64,000 nt of DNA, from the NCBI GenBank assembly GCA_037200445.1, contig JBBCGH010000001.1:4647162-4711161 (forward strand). Reading direction: 5' to 3'. The translations under genes and the position numbers were made by a program. The stretch comes from Alphaproteobacteria bacterium (GTDB lineage Bacteria; Pseudomonadota; Alphaproteobacteria; Rhizobiales; Xanthobacteraceae). Shown here one piece after another: positions 27,396 to 36,685 of this stretch (positions are counted from its first letter, which is position 1; the number at the start of each line of letters is the position of its first letter). The notes beneath the pieces are model-generated. The model did not search any database. It was not told where the DNA came from and saw nothing but the letters and a program-made list of their open reading frames with translations.

Positions 27396-29245
27396 AATCG
27401 CTGCTCATCGCCAACCGCGGCGAAATCGCGCGCCGCATCATGCGCACCGCGCGGCGGATGGGCCTGCGCACGGTCGCGGTCTATTCCGATGCGGACCGCG
27501 GCGCGCTGCATGTCCGCGAGGCGGATGCGGCGGGGCGCATCGGCGGGGCGGCGCCGCGCGAGTCGTATCTCAATATTCCGGCGATCATCGACGCCGCGAA
27601 ACGCACGGGCGCCGACGCGGTGCATCCCGGCTACGGCTTCCTCGCCGAAAATGCAGAGTTCGCGGAAGCCGTGATCGCTACAGGCTTGCTCTGGATCGGC
27701 CCCTCGCCGACTGTCATTCGCCAGATGGGCGACAAGGCGGAGGCGAAGCGCATCGCCGCCGTGGCCGGTGTGCCGATTGTGCCGGGCGGCGACGCGACGC
27801 CGGAAGCGGCGAAGTCCGTCGGCTATCCGCTGATGATCAAGGCGGTGGCCGGAGGCGGCGGGCGCGGCATGCGGCTGGTTCGCGCCGAGAGCGAGCTTCA
27901 GGCCGCCCTCGATGCCGCGCGTTCTGAAGCAGAGCATGCCTTCGGCGATGGCCGATTGCTGCTCGAACGCGCGCTGGAAAACGCGCGACACATCGAAGTG
28001 CAAATCTTCGCCGACCAGCATGGCAACTTGATCCATCTCGGCGAGCGCGACTGCTCGGTGCAGCGCCGGCACCAGAAACTGATCGAGGAAAGCCCCTCGC
28101 CCGCCGTCGATGCGGCGTTGCGCGAGAGGATGGGTGCTGCCGCGGTCGCGCTGGCGAGGACCGTGAATTACGCCGGTGCCGGGACGGTGGAGTTCCTGCT
28201 CGATGCTGACGGCAATTTCTACTTCATGGAAATGAACACGCGGCTGCAGGTCGAGCATCCGGTGACCGAGGCGATCACCGGCATCGACCTGGTCGAGTGG
28301 CAGCTTCGTGTCGCGATGGGCGAGACGTTCACGCGCCAGCAATCCGACATCCGCTTTCATGGGCATGCGATCGAGGCGCGCTTGTGTGCCGAGGACCCCG
28401 CGCGCGACTTCCTGCCCCAGGCCGGCCGAATCGCATTGTGGCGGCGCGCCGATGGGGTGCGCACGGATCATGCACTCGAGACCGGGGCCGATATCCCTTC
28501 GCACTATGACTCGATGATCGCCAAAGTGATCGCCCACGCTCCGACGCGCGACGCCGCGCGCAGCCAGCTTGCCAATGCGCTCGACAGCACCGTCCTTCTC
28601 GGGCTGCGCACCAACAAGGCGTTCCTCGCCGCGGTGCTGCGGGACAGGGGGTTCGCCACGTGGGGTGCGACGACCGACTTCCTCACGCGATTCGCGTTTG
28701 CGCAAGCTGCACCCGACGCCCGCGCGCTTGGCGCCGCCGCGATGCAGCTTGCCCGCCGCGCCGGTTACGGCGAATGGAATTCGTGGAGCAACAACCCGGC
28801 ACGCGCGATGCCGGTGCGCTTTAGCGAAGACGACGTCTCGCTGACCTGCGCGCGCGGTGCCTGGCAGGCGAAGCTACGCGGCGAGGAGATCGCGCTCGAC
28901 CCCGATGACCGCGTTGTTTGCGCAATCGAGCCCGACGCCGTGCATCTGGCGCGCGGCGGTGAGAGCTTCAGGTTCGAGATCGCGACGCATGCGCCGCCGG
29001 CGCGCCGCGCCTTGGCGGCGTCAGACGGCCGCCTCGTCGCGCCGATGAACGGGCGCGTGGTGGCGGTCAACGCGAAGCCTGGCGACATCATGAAGCCCGG
29101 CACGGCGCTGGTCGTGCTCGAAGCCATGAAGATGGAGCACGCACTGAGCGTGCCGGCACCGGTCCGCGCAAAGGCCGTGTATGTGGCAGTGGGTGCGCAG
29201 GTTTCCCCCGGCCAGCTTCTGGTCGAACTGGAGCCTGTATCATGA
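27392..29245 (+). CDS. Acyl-CoA carboxylase, biotin carboxylase/BCCP (alpha) subunit (AtuF/LiuD-like)
   Basis: 617 residues: an N-terminal biotin carboxylase (ANRGEIARRIMRTARRMG; ATP-grasp Gly-rich loop KAVAGGGGRGMRLV near residue 151; ERDCSVQRRHQKLIEE; MEMNTRLQVEHPVTE) and a C-terminal biotinyl domain with VLEAMKMEHAL, the Lys being biotinylated. The BT linker domain between them is short. It carboxylates biotin with ATP and bicarbonate for the beta subunit. It overlaps both neighbours by 4 bp, so alpha, beta and thioesterase are co-translated. Confidence 0.9.
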   Translation: MKSLLIANRGEIARRIMRTARRMGLRTVAVYSDADRGALHVREADAAGRIGGAAPRESYLNIPAIIDAAKRTGADAVHPGYGFLAENAEFAEAVIATGLLWIGPSPTVIRQMGDKAEAKRIAAVAGVPIVPGGDATPEAAKSVGYPLMIKAVAGGGGRGMRLVRAESELQAALDAARSEAEHAFGDGRLLLERALENARHIEVQIFADQHGNLIHLGERDCSVQRRHQKLIEESPSPAVDAALRERMGAAAVALARTVNYAGAGTVEFLLDADGNFYFMEMNTRLQVEHPVTEAITGIDLVEWQLRVAMGETFTRQQSDIRFHGHAIEARLCAEDPARDFLPQAGRIALWRRADGVRTDHALETGADIPSHYDSMIAKVIAHAPTRDAARSQLANALDSTVLLGLRTNKAFLAAVLRDRGFATWGATTDFLTRFAFAQAAPDARALGAAAMQLARRAGYGEWNSWSNNPARAMPVRFSEDDVSLTCARGAWQAKLRGEEIALDPDDRVVCAIEPDAVHLARGGESFRFEIATHAPPARRALAASDGRLVAPMNGRVVAVNAKPGDIMKPGTALVVLEAMKMEHALSVPAPVRAKAVYVAVGAQVSPGQLLVELEPVS

Positions 29246-29697
29246 CCGAAGCCGACCTCGCGAAGCTGGAAGCCAAACTCCGCCACGTGTTCGAGCATGG
29301 CGTGCCGTTCAACAGCGTGCTTGGCTTGAAGGTCGAGTCGCTCGATCCGCAGGCGCCCAAGCTGCGTTTCGACATGCGGCCGGAGCTGATCGGCAACGCG
29401 CGCCGGCAGATCCTCCACGGCGGCGTGATCTCCGCGGTGCTCGACGTCGCAGCGGGCTTCGCGATCCACCTTGCGGTACTCAAGCAGCGCAGCGCCGATG
29501 CGCACGACCACCATTTCCCGACCATCGGCACCATCGACCTGCGCGTCGACTATCTGCGTCCGGGCCGCGGCAGCCACTTCATCGCGACCGGCCGCGTGGT
29601 GCGGCTCGGCAACCGCGTCGCGGTCGCGCACATGGAGCTGGTGAACGACGCGGGCGAGCTGATCGCGACCGGCGGTGCGGCGTATATGGTGGGGTGA
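29242..29697 (+). CDS. Hotdog-fold (PaaI/YbgC-like) thioesterase
   Basis: A 151-residue hotdog protein. The segment QILHGGVISAVLDVAAGFAI is the usual helix with an HGG motif, and TIDLRVDYLRPGRGSHFIAT and GGAAYMVG follow. It probably hydrolyses acyl-CoA thioesters that accumulate in the pathway, releasing CoA. It is the last gene of the plus-strand operon and begins within the alpha-subunit stop (ATGA). A REP element starts a few bases after its stop. Confidence 0.78.
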   Translation: MTEADLAKLEAKLRHVFEHGVPFNSVLGLKVESLDPQAPKLRFDMRPELIGNARRQILHGGVISAVLDVAAGFAIHLAVLKQRSADAHDHHFPTIGTIDLRVDYLRPGRGSHFIATGRVVRLGNRVAVAHMELVNDAGELIATGGAAYMVG

Positions 29698-29701
29698 TCC
29701 A

Positions 29702-29817
29702 AATCCTCATCCTGAGGAGGCCGCGAAGCGGCCGTCTCGAAGGATGGCCGCAAACACGGGCAAGCGCCCTCGCCCTTCGAGACGCCCACCGCCGCAAGCG
29801 CGGCGGCGGGCTCCTCA
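29702..29817. repeat. REP-like palindromic repeat (family A), interrupted by an IS element
   Basis: Left part CCTCATCCTGAGGAGG...GTCTCGAAGGATGGC and inner arm CGCCCTTCGAGACGC; the outer right arm CTCCTCA is cut at 29817 and continues at 30753 as GGGTGAGGG. Without the insertion it would read CTCCTCAGGGTGAGGG, like the copy at 6998-7104. Confidence 0.8.
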
Positions 29818-30749
29818 GAGTCTGACTCAAAACTCTATCTTTGTTCCTGCTGTCTTGCGAGGCGGCGAGAGATGAGTCGGACGGAGGCGATCAGGAACCA
29901 TGCCTCGGCGCTTTCGATGGTGCGTTCGAAGTCCTTGGCGAGACGGCGGTTGCGTCCCAACCAGGCGAAGGTACGCTCGATCACCCAGCGCTTGGGCTCG
30001 GGTTTGAAGGTGCCGATCCGCTCGGATCGCGTGACGATCTCGATCCTCCAGCGGCCGAACGCAGCGATCGCTTTGCGCAGCTTGGGTCCACGATAGACAC
30101 GATCGGCGACGACGTACCGCAGCCTGGGGAATGTCTGCCGCAGCGTGCGAAGCAACGGCACCGCACCGTGATTGTCCTGGATGTTGGCCGCGTGCACCAG
30201 GACGGCGAGCGGAAAGCCCTGCGTGTCGGTGATCATGTGGCGCTTGCGTCCTTTGACCTTCTTGGCAGCGTCAAACCCGCGTGGGCCGCCGCTTTCCGTG
30301 GTCTTGACGCTCTGGCTGTCGATCACGCCGGCGGAGGGAACGGCGTTGCGGCCCATCGCTTCGCGGGCTCGCCGTACCAGCGCGAGATTGATCCGCCGCC
30401 ACAGCCGCTGGTCGCGCCAGAGATAGAAGTAATACTGAACCGTCGAGCGCGGCGGGAACGCGTGCGGCAGTGCGCGCCATTGGCAGCCGGTCGAAAGCAC
30501 ATACAGGATCGCGTCGATCACCAGCCGCAAATCGACTTCGCGCGGACGTCCGACATGGCAGCGTGCAGGCAGGAAGAACGACAGGACAAGCCACTCCGCA
30601 TCGTTCAGGTCGCTTGCATAGCCCAGCCCGTCGCGCCGATACTGCGCCCGGGTGATTTCAGTCCAAGCCATTGTGGCCTCCATCGAATCTCGCAAATCCG
30701 ACGGAACCACAAAGGACTGAAATCACCTCATTATTTTTCGGCCAGCTTC
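29818..30749. mobile_element. IS5-family insertion sequence (about 932 bp)
   Basis: Bounded by imperfect terminal inverted repeats GAGTCTGACTCAAAA (left) and GAAGCTGGCCGAAAA (right, read inward), 10 of 15 identical, and by a 3-bp direct repeat TCA (29815-29817 and 30750-30752). One transposase gene fills most of the element. It sits inside a REP palindrome between two convergent gene ends, so no gene is disrupted. Confidence 0.8.
29835..30671 (-). CDS. IS5-family transposase
   Basis: 278 residues from ATG 30671. DDE motifs are visible: the first Asp in GVIDSQSVKTTESGG, the second Asp in VVADRVYRG, and the Glu in WVIERTFAWLGRNRRL. It resembles the IS1031-type subgroup (single reading frame, GRKRHMITDTQGFPL). 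The gene appears intact and ends 17 bp from the left end of the element. An in-frame upstream ATG exists at 30710, but MAWTEITRAQY is the family start. Confidence 0.9.
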   Translation of the reverse strand: MAWTEITRAQYRRDGLGYASDLNDAEWLVLSFFLPARCHVGRPREVDLRLVIDAILYVLSTGCQWRALPHAFPPRSTVQYYFYLWRDQRLWRRINLALVRRAREAMGRNAVPSAGVIDSQSVKTTESGGPRGFDAAKKVKGRKRHMITDTQGFPLAVLVHAANIQDNHGAVPLLRTLRQTFPRLRYVVADRVYRGPKLRKAIAAFGRWRIEIVTRSERIGTFKPEPKRWVIERTFAWLGRNRRLAKDFERTIESAEAWFLIASVRLISRRLARQQEQR

Positions 30750-30767
30750 TCAGGGTGAGGGCTATGA

Positions 30768-31922
30768 TCAGTTCGTCAAATACTCCGACACCGACTTCCA
30801 GCGTCCGTCCTGGATCTGGCACAGCATCGCGCGGTCGGTGCCAAGATGCTTGGTGGCCGAGAACGTGTTCTCGTCGGCGCCGAACATGTCGGCCGGGAAC
30901 TTGGTCGACTCGATCGCCTTGTTGAGGGTGTCGGGATTGAGATCTTGCCCCGCCGCCCTCGCGGCAATCGCGAACAGGTTGATGATCTCCCAGCCGTACA
31001 CCGAGAACACGGTCGGGTCCTCGTTGTACTTGCCCTTGTAGGCCGCGAACCACTCGCGCACCTTCGGCGAGGGATCGTCGGCGTAGGGGTTGTTCACCGT
31101 GCAGGTCGAGTAGAAGCCGTTCACCGCCGCGCCGCCGAGCTTGTGAATGATCTCCGAATAGCTCGCCGTGGTGCCGACGAATACGGGATTCCAGTCGAGC
31201 TTCTTCGCCGTGCCGATCACGCCAATGGTCTCGCGGATGATCGTTCCCATCACGACGCCGTCGCAGCCCGCCTCCTTCATCTTGGAGACCTGCGAGGAAA
31301 ACTCGGTCGCGCCGCGCTTGTAGGTCGTCTTCTCGGCGAAGGCCGTGCCGAGGTCCTTCAGCCCCTGCTCGCCGCCGCGCATCACCTCGAGGCCGAAGTC
31401 GTCGTCCTGATAGACCGTGCAGATCTTTTGCAGGCCCTTCTCTTTCACCAGCCGTTTGATGCCGGCGCGGATCTGATCGTAGTACGGCGCCGCGAACGAA
31501 AACTTGAGCGGCGCGATCGGCTCGTACATTTCACGTGCGCCGGAGAGCGGGAAGAGGTGCGCGACCTTGGCGTCGAGATAGATCGGCATCGCCGCCATTG
31601 CGGTCGGCGTGCCGATCGAGCCGAGGGAAGCAAAAATCTTGTCCTGCTGCACCATCTTCTGCGCGGCGAGCACGGCCTTCTTCGGATCATAGCCGTGATC
31701 CTCGACGACGAGGCGCAGCTTGCGGCCGTTGATGCCGCCCTCGGCGTTGATCTCGTCGACGCGCATGCGCATGCCGTTCACGGCGGCCTTGGAAAAATTG
31801 ACCACCGGACCGGATAAATCCTGCGCCGTGCCGACGACGATTTCGTTTGCGGTCACGCCCTGCTGCGCGAGCGCGGGCGTTGCGGCAGCGAACGCAAAGA
31901 CCGCAATGGCAAGAGATTTCAT
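30768..31922 (-). CDS. Liv-type ABC transporter substrate-binding protein
   Basis: 384 residues from ATG 31922 (GGGAGGA 5 bp upstream). A Sec signal (MKSLAIAVFAFAAATPALA) precedes a type-I periplasmic binding fold: NEIVVGTAQDLSGPVVNF, GGINGRKLRLVVEDHGYDPK and ASLGSIGTPTAMA. Such proteins bind amino acids, amides, or aromatic/branched acids. The LivHMGF components and an acyl-CoA synthetase are upstream on the same strand. The gene ends 16 bp from the IS/REP junction. Confidence 0.85.
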   Translation of the reverse strand: MKSLAIAVFAFAAATPALAQQGVTANEIVVGTAQDLSGPVVNFSKAAVNGMRMRVDEINAEGGINGRKLRLVVEDHGYDPKKAVLAAQKMVQQDKIFASLGSIGTPTAMAAMPIYLDAKVAHLFPLSGAREMYEPIAPLKFSFAAPYYDQIRAGIKRLVKEKGLQKICTVYQDDDFGLEVMRGGEQGLKDLGTAFAEKTTYKRGATEFSSQVSKMKEAGCDGVVMGTIIRETIGVIGTAKKLDWNPVFVGTTASYSEIIHKLGGAAVNGFYSTCTVNNPYADDPSPKVREWFAAYKGKYNEDPTVFSVYGWEIINLFAIAARAAGQDLNPDTLNKAIESTKFPADMFGADENTFSATKHLGTDRAMLCQIQDGRWKSVSEYLTN

Positions 31923-31949
31923 AAAAGGTCCTCCCGATATTTGTTTCGC

Positions 31950-32038
31950 CATGGCCGGACTTGATCCGGCCATCCACGTCCTAACTCGTTGACGCATTTT
32001 AAAGACGTGTATGCCCGGCACAAGACCGGGCATGACGG
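31950..32038. repeat. Palindromic repeat (family C1)
   Basis: CATGGCCGGACTTGATCCGG with ATCCACGTC at the left, and GACGTGTATGCCCGGCACAA with GACCGGGCATGACGG at the right; same family as 9342-9420. With the family-B copy at 32068 it fills the 181-bp gap between the synthetase and binding-protein genes, which could uncouple their expression. Confidence 0.7.
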
Positions 32039-32067
32039 AGTGCGGCGCTTTGTCTGCGCACAATCTA

Positions 32068-32103
32068 GTCCGAAAACCGGTACCCACTTTTCGGGATCAT
32101 GCG
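32068..32103. repeat. Palindromic repeat (family B) at the synthetase stop codon
   Basis: GTCCGAAAACCGGTACCCAC followed by TTTTCGGGATCATGCG. Sense to the synthetase, the stop TAG is followed at once by a hairpin with CCGAAAA/TTTTCGG arms. Other copies are at 36686, 41665, 42710, 47031 and 53553. Confidence 0.75.
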
Positions 32104-33951
32104 CTAGGCCGCTTCCCGCGCATACATGCTCTCGATCAGCTCGCGGTATTTCTCGTTCACCAGCTTGCGCTTGAGCTTCATGGTCGGGGTCAATTCCTCG
32201 TCCTCGGCGGTGAGCTTCTGCTCGATCAGCCGGAATTTGCGCACGCTCTCGACCCGGGCGAATTTGGCGTTCACCTTTTTGATCTCATTCTCGATCAGCT
32301 CCTGCACCTCCGGACGGCGGCAGAGGCTGAGATAGTTGGAGAACGGGACCGAGTTGTCCTGCGCGAATTTCTCGACGTTCTCGTGATCGATCATGATCAG
32401 CGCGGTGAGATAGGCTCGGCGGTCGCCGATCACCAACGCATCCGTGATGTAGGGCGAGAACTTCAACTGGTTCTCGATCTCCGAGGGCGTGATGTTCTTG
32501 CCGCCCGCCGTGATGATGATGTCCTTCATGCGGTCGGTGATGTAGAAATAACCCTCGTTGTCCATGCGCCCGACATCGCCGGTGTGCAGCCAGCCGTCGC
32601 GCAAGGTCTCGGCGGTTTTTTCGGGCTGGTTCAGGTAACCCATGAACACCGAGGGGCTGCGGACCAGCAGCTCACCCTCCGGTGAAACCTTGACTTCCGT
32701 TTCCGGCAGCGGCTTGCCGATCGAGCCGGGCTTCACGCCGCCGATCGGATTGGATGTGGCGATCCCGCCGCACTCGGTCTGGCCCCACACCTCCACCATC
32801 TCGAGCCCGAGCGCCATGTACCAGCGGATCAGGTCGGGCGAGGTGGGAGCCGCGCCGGTGATCAGGAGGCGCGAGCGGTGCACGCCGATCGCCTTGCGGA
32901 TGTTGTCGAGCACCAGCACCCGCGCAAGCCAGAACGCGGCAGCAAGATGCGGCGGGACGGGTTTCCCCTCCTCGCGATAGCCCGCGACCTTGGTGCCGAC
33001 GCCGATCGCAAGCTTGTAGGCGAGCTGCGCGAGGGGCGTCGCCTCGCGCACGCGGATCGTCACCACCGAGTAGAATTTCTCCCAGATGCGCGGCACTGCG
33101 CCGAACACGGTGGGCGCAATCTCCCGCACGTTCTCCGGAACGGTCTCCGGGTTTTCGACAAAGTTGAGCCGCGTGCCGGTGAGGAAGGCCGTGTAGACGC
33201 CGACCACGCGCTCCGCCACATGGCAGAGCGGCAGGAAGCACATGCGCTCGTCGTCCGGCCGCTGCGCGTAGGCGTCGGCATAAAGCCGCATCGCGGCGAC
33301 CAGATTGGCGTGCGAGAGCATCGCGCCTTTTGGCTTGCCGGTGGTGCCCGACGTGTAGATCAGCACCGCGAGATCGGAGGCCTTGCGCACGGCGAGGCGT
33401 TGCTCCCACAGGCCGGGATGCGCGGCGTCGAATGCGCGGCCGAGCGCGCGCAGCGCATCGAGGCTCATCACTTGGCCGTCGGAAAAATCCCGCAAGCCGT
33501 CCATGTCGAACACGATGATCTTGCGCAGTTTCGGCAATGCACTTCGCACCTCCAGCGCCTTGTCGAGCTGCTCGTCATCCTCGACGAACAGAAAGACGGT
33601 GCTCGAATCCGCGCAGAGATACTCGACCTGTGCGGGCGCGTCGGTCGGGTAGATGCCGTTGGAGACGCCGCCTGCGCCGAGGATGCCCATATCGGCATAG
33701 AGCCACTCGCGGTTGGTGTTGGAGAGCACGGAGGCGCATTCACCCGGCGTAAAGCCGAGCGAGACGAGCCCCATGCCGACTTCGCTCGCGATCTGCCCGA
33801 ATTCCTTCCAGGTCAGGCTCTGCCAGATGCCGAAGTCCTTCTGGCGCAGGATCACGTCGCCGCCATGCGCGGTGACGCCGCGCCAGAACACGGCCGGAAC
33901 GGTGTCGGCGGCGCCAACCGCCGTCAGCGCCAGAGTTTCTTGCGCTTCCAT
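32104..33951 (-). CDS. AMP-dependent long-chain acyl-CoA synthetase (FadD15/FAA-like)
   Basis: A 615-residue ANL enzyme of the long form: YTSGTTGKPKGAM (about residues 199-211), VWGQTECGG, the hinge GWLHTGDVGRMDNEGYFYITDRMK, and a C-terminal stretch with KDIIITAGGKNITPSEIEN. It resembles the synthetases routinely encoded with Liv-type transporters. It would activate the imported acid to its CoA ester. The start overlaps the livF coding end by 28 bp. Confidence 0.88.
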   Translation of the reverse strand: MEAQETLALTAVGAADTVPAVFWRGVTAHGGDVILRQKDFGIWQSLTWKEFGQIASEVGMGLVSLGFTPGECASVLSNTNREWLYADMGILGAGGVSNGIYPTDAPAQVEYLCADSSTVFLFVEDDEQLDKALEVRSALPKLRKIIVFDMDGLRDFSDGQVMSLDALRALGRAFDAAHPGLWEQRLAVRKASDLAVLIYTSGTTGKPKGAMLSHANLVAAMRLYADAYAQRPDDERMCFLPLCHVAERVVGVYTAFLTGTRLNFVENPETVPENVREIAPTVFGAVPRIWEKFYSVVTIRVREATPLAQLAYKLAIGVGTKVAGYREEGKPVPPHLAAAFWLARVLVLDNIRKAIGVHRSRLLITGAAPTSPDLIRWYMALGLEMVEVWGQTECGGIATSNPIGGVKPGSIGKPLPETEVKVSPEGELLVRSPSVFMGYLNQPEKTAETLRDGWLHTGDVGRMDNEGYFYITDRMKDIIITAGGKNITPSEIENQLKFSPYITDALVIGDRRAYLTALIMIDHENVEKFAQDNSVPFSNYLSLCRRPEVQELIENEIKKVNAKFARVESVRKFRLIEQKLTAEDEELTPTMKLKRKLVNEKYRELIESMYAREAA

Positions 33952-34697
33952 CGCCGTGTGCCCCGTACGCCGCCAGCCTTCATGCCAAGATAGAATTCGC
34001 GGATATCTTCCTTTTCGGCCAACCGCGCGCCGGTATCTTCCATCACGATGCGCCCGACTTCCAGCACATAGCCGAAGTCGGCGATCTTGAGTGCCATGTG
34101 CGCGTTCTGTTCGACCAGCAGGATGGTGACCCCGCGCTCGCGATTGATCCGCACCACAATATCAAAGATTTCGCGGGTGAGCTTGGGGGAAAGGCCGAGG
34201 CTCGGCTCGTCCATCAGGATCAGCTTGGGGCTCGCCAGCAAGGCGCGCGCAATCGCCAGCATCTGCTGCTGGCCGCCGGAGAGTTGCCCCGCCTCTTGCC
34301 TGGCCCGTTCGCGCAGGATCGGGAAATAGCCGAACACGGCCTCGAGATCGCGCGCGATGCCGTCGGCATCGCTACGCGTGTAGGCGCCCACGCGCAAATT
34401 ATCCTCGACCGAGAGCAGCGGGAAAACCTCGCGCCCCTCGGGCACATGCACGATGCCGCCACGGACGATTGCGTCGGGCGACTGCCCCTGGATTTCGTTG
34501 CCCCGGAATTTCACCTGTCCCTTGAGTGGCGCAATGATGCCCGAGATGGTCTTCAACGCCGTGGTCTTGCCGGCACCGTTCGCGCCCAGCACCGTGACGA
34601 TCTTGCCTTCGGTGACGGACAGACTCACCCCGCGTAGCGCCTGCACCGGCCCGTAGTTCGACTCGACATTGAGGAGCTCGAGGATGGGGGTGGTCAT
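33924..34697 (-). CDS. livF: Branched-chain-type ABC transporter ATPase LivF
   Basis: 257 residues from ATG 34697. Walker A GANGAGKTT, signature LSGGQQQML, Walker B LILMDEPSLGLSP, and the LivF-specific MALKIADFGYVLEVGRIVME end. The C-terminal extension is basic (KAGGVRGTRRWKRKKLW) and overlaps the following synthetase start. It acts with LivG as an ATPase heterodimer at the inner membrane. Confidence 0.88.
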   Translation of the reverse strand: MTTPILELLNVESNYGPVQALRGVSLSVTEGKIVTVLGANGAGKTTALKTISGIIAPLKGQVKFRGNEIQGQSPDAIVRGGIVHVPEGREVFPLLSVEDNLRVGAYTRSDADGIARDLEAVFGYFPILRERARQEAGQLSGGQQQMLAIARALLASPKLILMDEPSLGLSPKLTREIFDIVVRINRERGVTILLVEQNAHMALKIADFGYVLEVGRIVMEDTGARLAEKEDIREFYLGMKAGGVRGTRRWKRKKLWR

Positions 34698-34719
34698 CAC
34701 GCGCGCCACCCTCGCGGTT

Positions 34720-34818
34720 CGTCATCGCCCGCGCAGGCGGGCGACCCAGTACACAGCGCCGATGCTTGAAGCGCGCGGTCTGTGTTTACTGGGTGCCCCG
34801 CTTTCGCGGGGCATGACG
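34720..34818. repeat. Palindromic repeat (family C2)
   Basis: GTCATCGCCCGCGCAGGCGG with CCCAGTACACA at the left, and TGTGTTTACTGGG with TGCCCCGCTTTCGCGGGGCA and TGACGAC at the right. It occupies most of the 142-bp gap between livG and livF. The second copy is at 37624. Confidence 0.75.
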
Positions 34819-34839
34819 ACGGAGAGGTGCGTACGCCCA

Positions 34840-35601
34840 TCACTCCCCTCCCCCGAGATACGCCTCGACCACCGCCGGATGCGACTGTACCTGTGCGGGC
34901 GTCCCCTCTGCGATCACCCGCCCCTCGTTGAGCGCGAGCACGCGGTCCGAGACGCGCGAGACCAGGTTCATGTCGTGCTCGACCATCAGCACCGTGATGC
35001 CGAGCTCTTTCTGGATGTCCTCGATCCAGAACGCCATGTCGTCGGTTTCGTCCGGGTTGAGACCGGACGAGGGTTCGTCGAGCAGCATCAGCTTCGGCTC
35101 GGTGGCGAGCGCACGGCCGAGCTCGATCACCTTGCGCACGCCGTAAGGAAGCCCCGCCACCAGACTGTCGCGGTAGTGCGCCAGATCGAGCAGATCGATG
35201 ATGCGCTCGACCGCCTCGCGCTGCGCGATCTCGGCACGGCGTACGCTGGGCAGGAACAGCAGCTCCTCGGCGAGATTGGTGGTGCGATGGCGGTGGCGTC
35301 CGATCAGCAGGTTCTGCAGCACGGTTGCGTGCTCGAACAGCTCGATGTTCTGGAACGTGCGCGCGATGCCGCGCTGCGCCACGTGGTGCGGCGCGCCGGT
35401 GACCTCCTGGCCTTCGAACAAAATGCGCCCCGAAGTCGGTGGATAGATCAACCCGATCAGGTTGAAGATCGTGGTCTTGCCGGCGCCGTTCGGCCCGATG
35501 ATGGTGTAGACCTCGCCCTGTTCGACCGAAAAGCTCACACCGTCGACCGCGACCACGCCGCCGAAGCGGACACCGAGATTTTCGACTGAAAAGAAACTCA
35601 C
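34840..35601 (-). CDS. livG: Branched-chain-type ABC transporter ATPase LivG
   Basis: 253 residues from GTG 35601, which overlaps the livM stop (GTGA). Walker A GPNGAGKTT, Q-loop ARTFQNIELFEHATVLQNLL, a signature that reads LPYGVRKVIELGRAL instead of LSGGQ (common in LivG proteins), Walker B LMLLDEPSSGLNP and switch VEHDMNLVSRV. It pairs with LivF. Confidence 0.88.
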   Translation of the reverse strand: MSFFSVENLGVRFGGVVAVDGVSFSVEQGEVYTIIGPNGAGKTTIFNLIGLIYPPTSGRILFEGQEVTGAPHHVAQRGIARTFQNIELFEHATVLQNLLIGRHRHRTTNLAEELLFLPSVRRAEIAQREAVERIIDLLDLAHYRDSLVAGLPYGVRKVIELGRALATEPKLMLLDEPSSGLNPDETDDMAFWIEDIQKELGITVLMVEHDMNLVSRVSDRVLALNEGRVIAEGTPAQVQSHPAVVEAYLGGGE

Positions 35602-36671
35602 CGCAGCCGCTCCGAGCGCAGATAGACGCGCTGGCGGCGAAACGTGCCGCGCCGGTAGAACGGAAACACATCGAAATAGGTGCGGATCTTCAGCCAGCGG
35701 CCGTAAAGCCCGTAGGGCTCGAAGATGATGAAGGCGATCAGGATCAACCCGAACACGACCGATTGCAGTCCGGCGGGCGAGACGCTTTCGGGCAGCCAGT
35801 CCTTCGCGATCGAAATGCCCTGAGGCAGCATGATGATGAAAGCGGCGCCGAGTATCGCGCCATGCAGCGAGCCGACGCCGCCGATGATCACGATGGTGAC
35901 AAGCTCGATCGACTGGACCAGCGTGAACTGTTCGGGCGAGATGAAGCCGACCTTGTGGGCGTAAAGCGCGCCGCCGACACCGGTGAGCGCCGCCGAGAGC
36001 GCGAACGACATGGTCTTGTAGTAGGCAAGGTTGATCCCCATGCAGCTCGCCGACACTTCCGAGTCGCGAATCGCCACAAAGGCGCGGCCGGTCGGCGAGC
36101 GCAACACATTGATCAGGGCGAGGACGGCGAGGACGGTCAGCCCGAGGCAGAGATAATAGAAGCTCTCCGGGCTCGACAGCCGGAAGCCGAACATCTCGAT
36201 CGCCTTGAGGAGCTTGCCGCTGTTGCCGCCGGTCAACGACTCCCAGCGCGTGATGATCTCCTCGACGATCACGTTGAACGCGAAGGTCGCGATCGCAAGG
36301 TAGATTCCTTTCAGCCGCAGCGCCGGCAGGCCGACGATGATGCCGACCGCGGCAGACAACAGCGCCGCGCTGGTGAGCGACACGATGAACGGCATGCCGG
36401 CGGCCTGTAAGAGCGCTTCGGTGTAGGCGCCGACGGCGAGGAAGGCCGCATGGCCGAGCGAGATCTGCCCGGTGTAGCCGACGAGCAGCATCAACCCGAG
36501 GCCGACGATCGAATAGATGCAGATGAACTGAAGCTGCGAGAGCACATAGCCGCTGACCAGATATGGCGCTGCGAGCAGCAGCACACCGAGCAGCCCGTAC
36601 CAGAACATTTGCCCGCCGTGCTGGAACAGGCGGATGTCCTGGTTGTAGTCGGTTTTGAAGATGAATCTCAT
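35598..36671 (-). CDS. livM: Branched-chain-type ABC transporter permease LivM
   Basis: A 357-residue inner-membrane permease with about nine to ten helices. LivM features include GLGLMLLVGYTGQISLGHAA near residue 57 and VGIIVGLPALRLKGIYLAIATFAF, then FVAIRDSEVSASCMGINL in the cytoplasmic loop. It forms the channel with LivH. A family-B repeat separates it from livH. Confidence 0.88.
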   Translation of the reverse strand: MRFIFKTDYNQDIRLFQHGGQMFWYGLLGVLLLAAPYLVSGYVLSQLQFICIYSIVGLGLMLLVGYTGQISLGHAAFLAVGAYTEALLQAAGMPFIVSLTSAALLSAAVGIIVGLPALRLKGIYLAIATFAFNVIVEEIITRWESLTGGNSGKLLKAIEMFGFRLSSPESFYYLCLGLTVLAVLALINVLRSPTGRAFVAIRDSEVSASCMGINLAYYKTMSFALSAALTGVGGALYAHKVGFISPEQFTLVQSIELVTIVIIGGVGSLHGAILGAAFIIMLPQGISIAKDWLPESVSPAGLQSVVFGLILIAFIIFEPYGLYGRWLKIRTYFDVFPFYRRGTFRRQRVYLRSERLR

Positions 36672-36685
36672 CGGCGGATGATCTC

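Noticed and set aside
30842-30856. CCAAG-ATG-CTTGG, similar to half of the proposed TetR operator
   Set aside because: It lies within the binding-protein coding sequence, has a different spacer and lacks the AAGCA-NN-TGCTT core.
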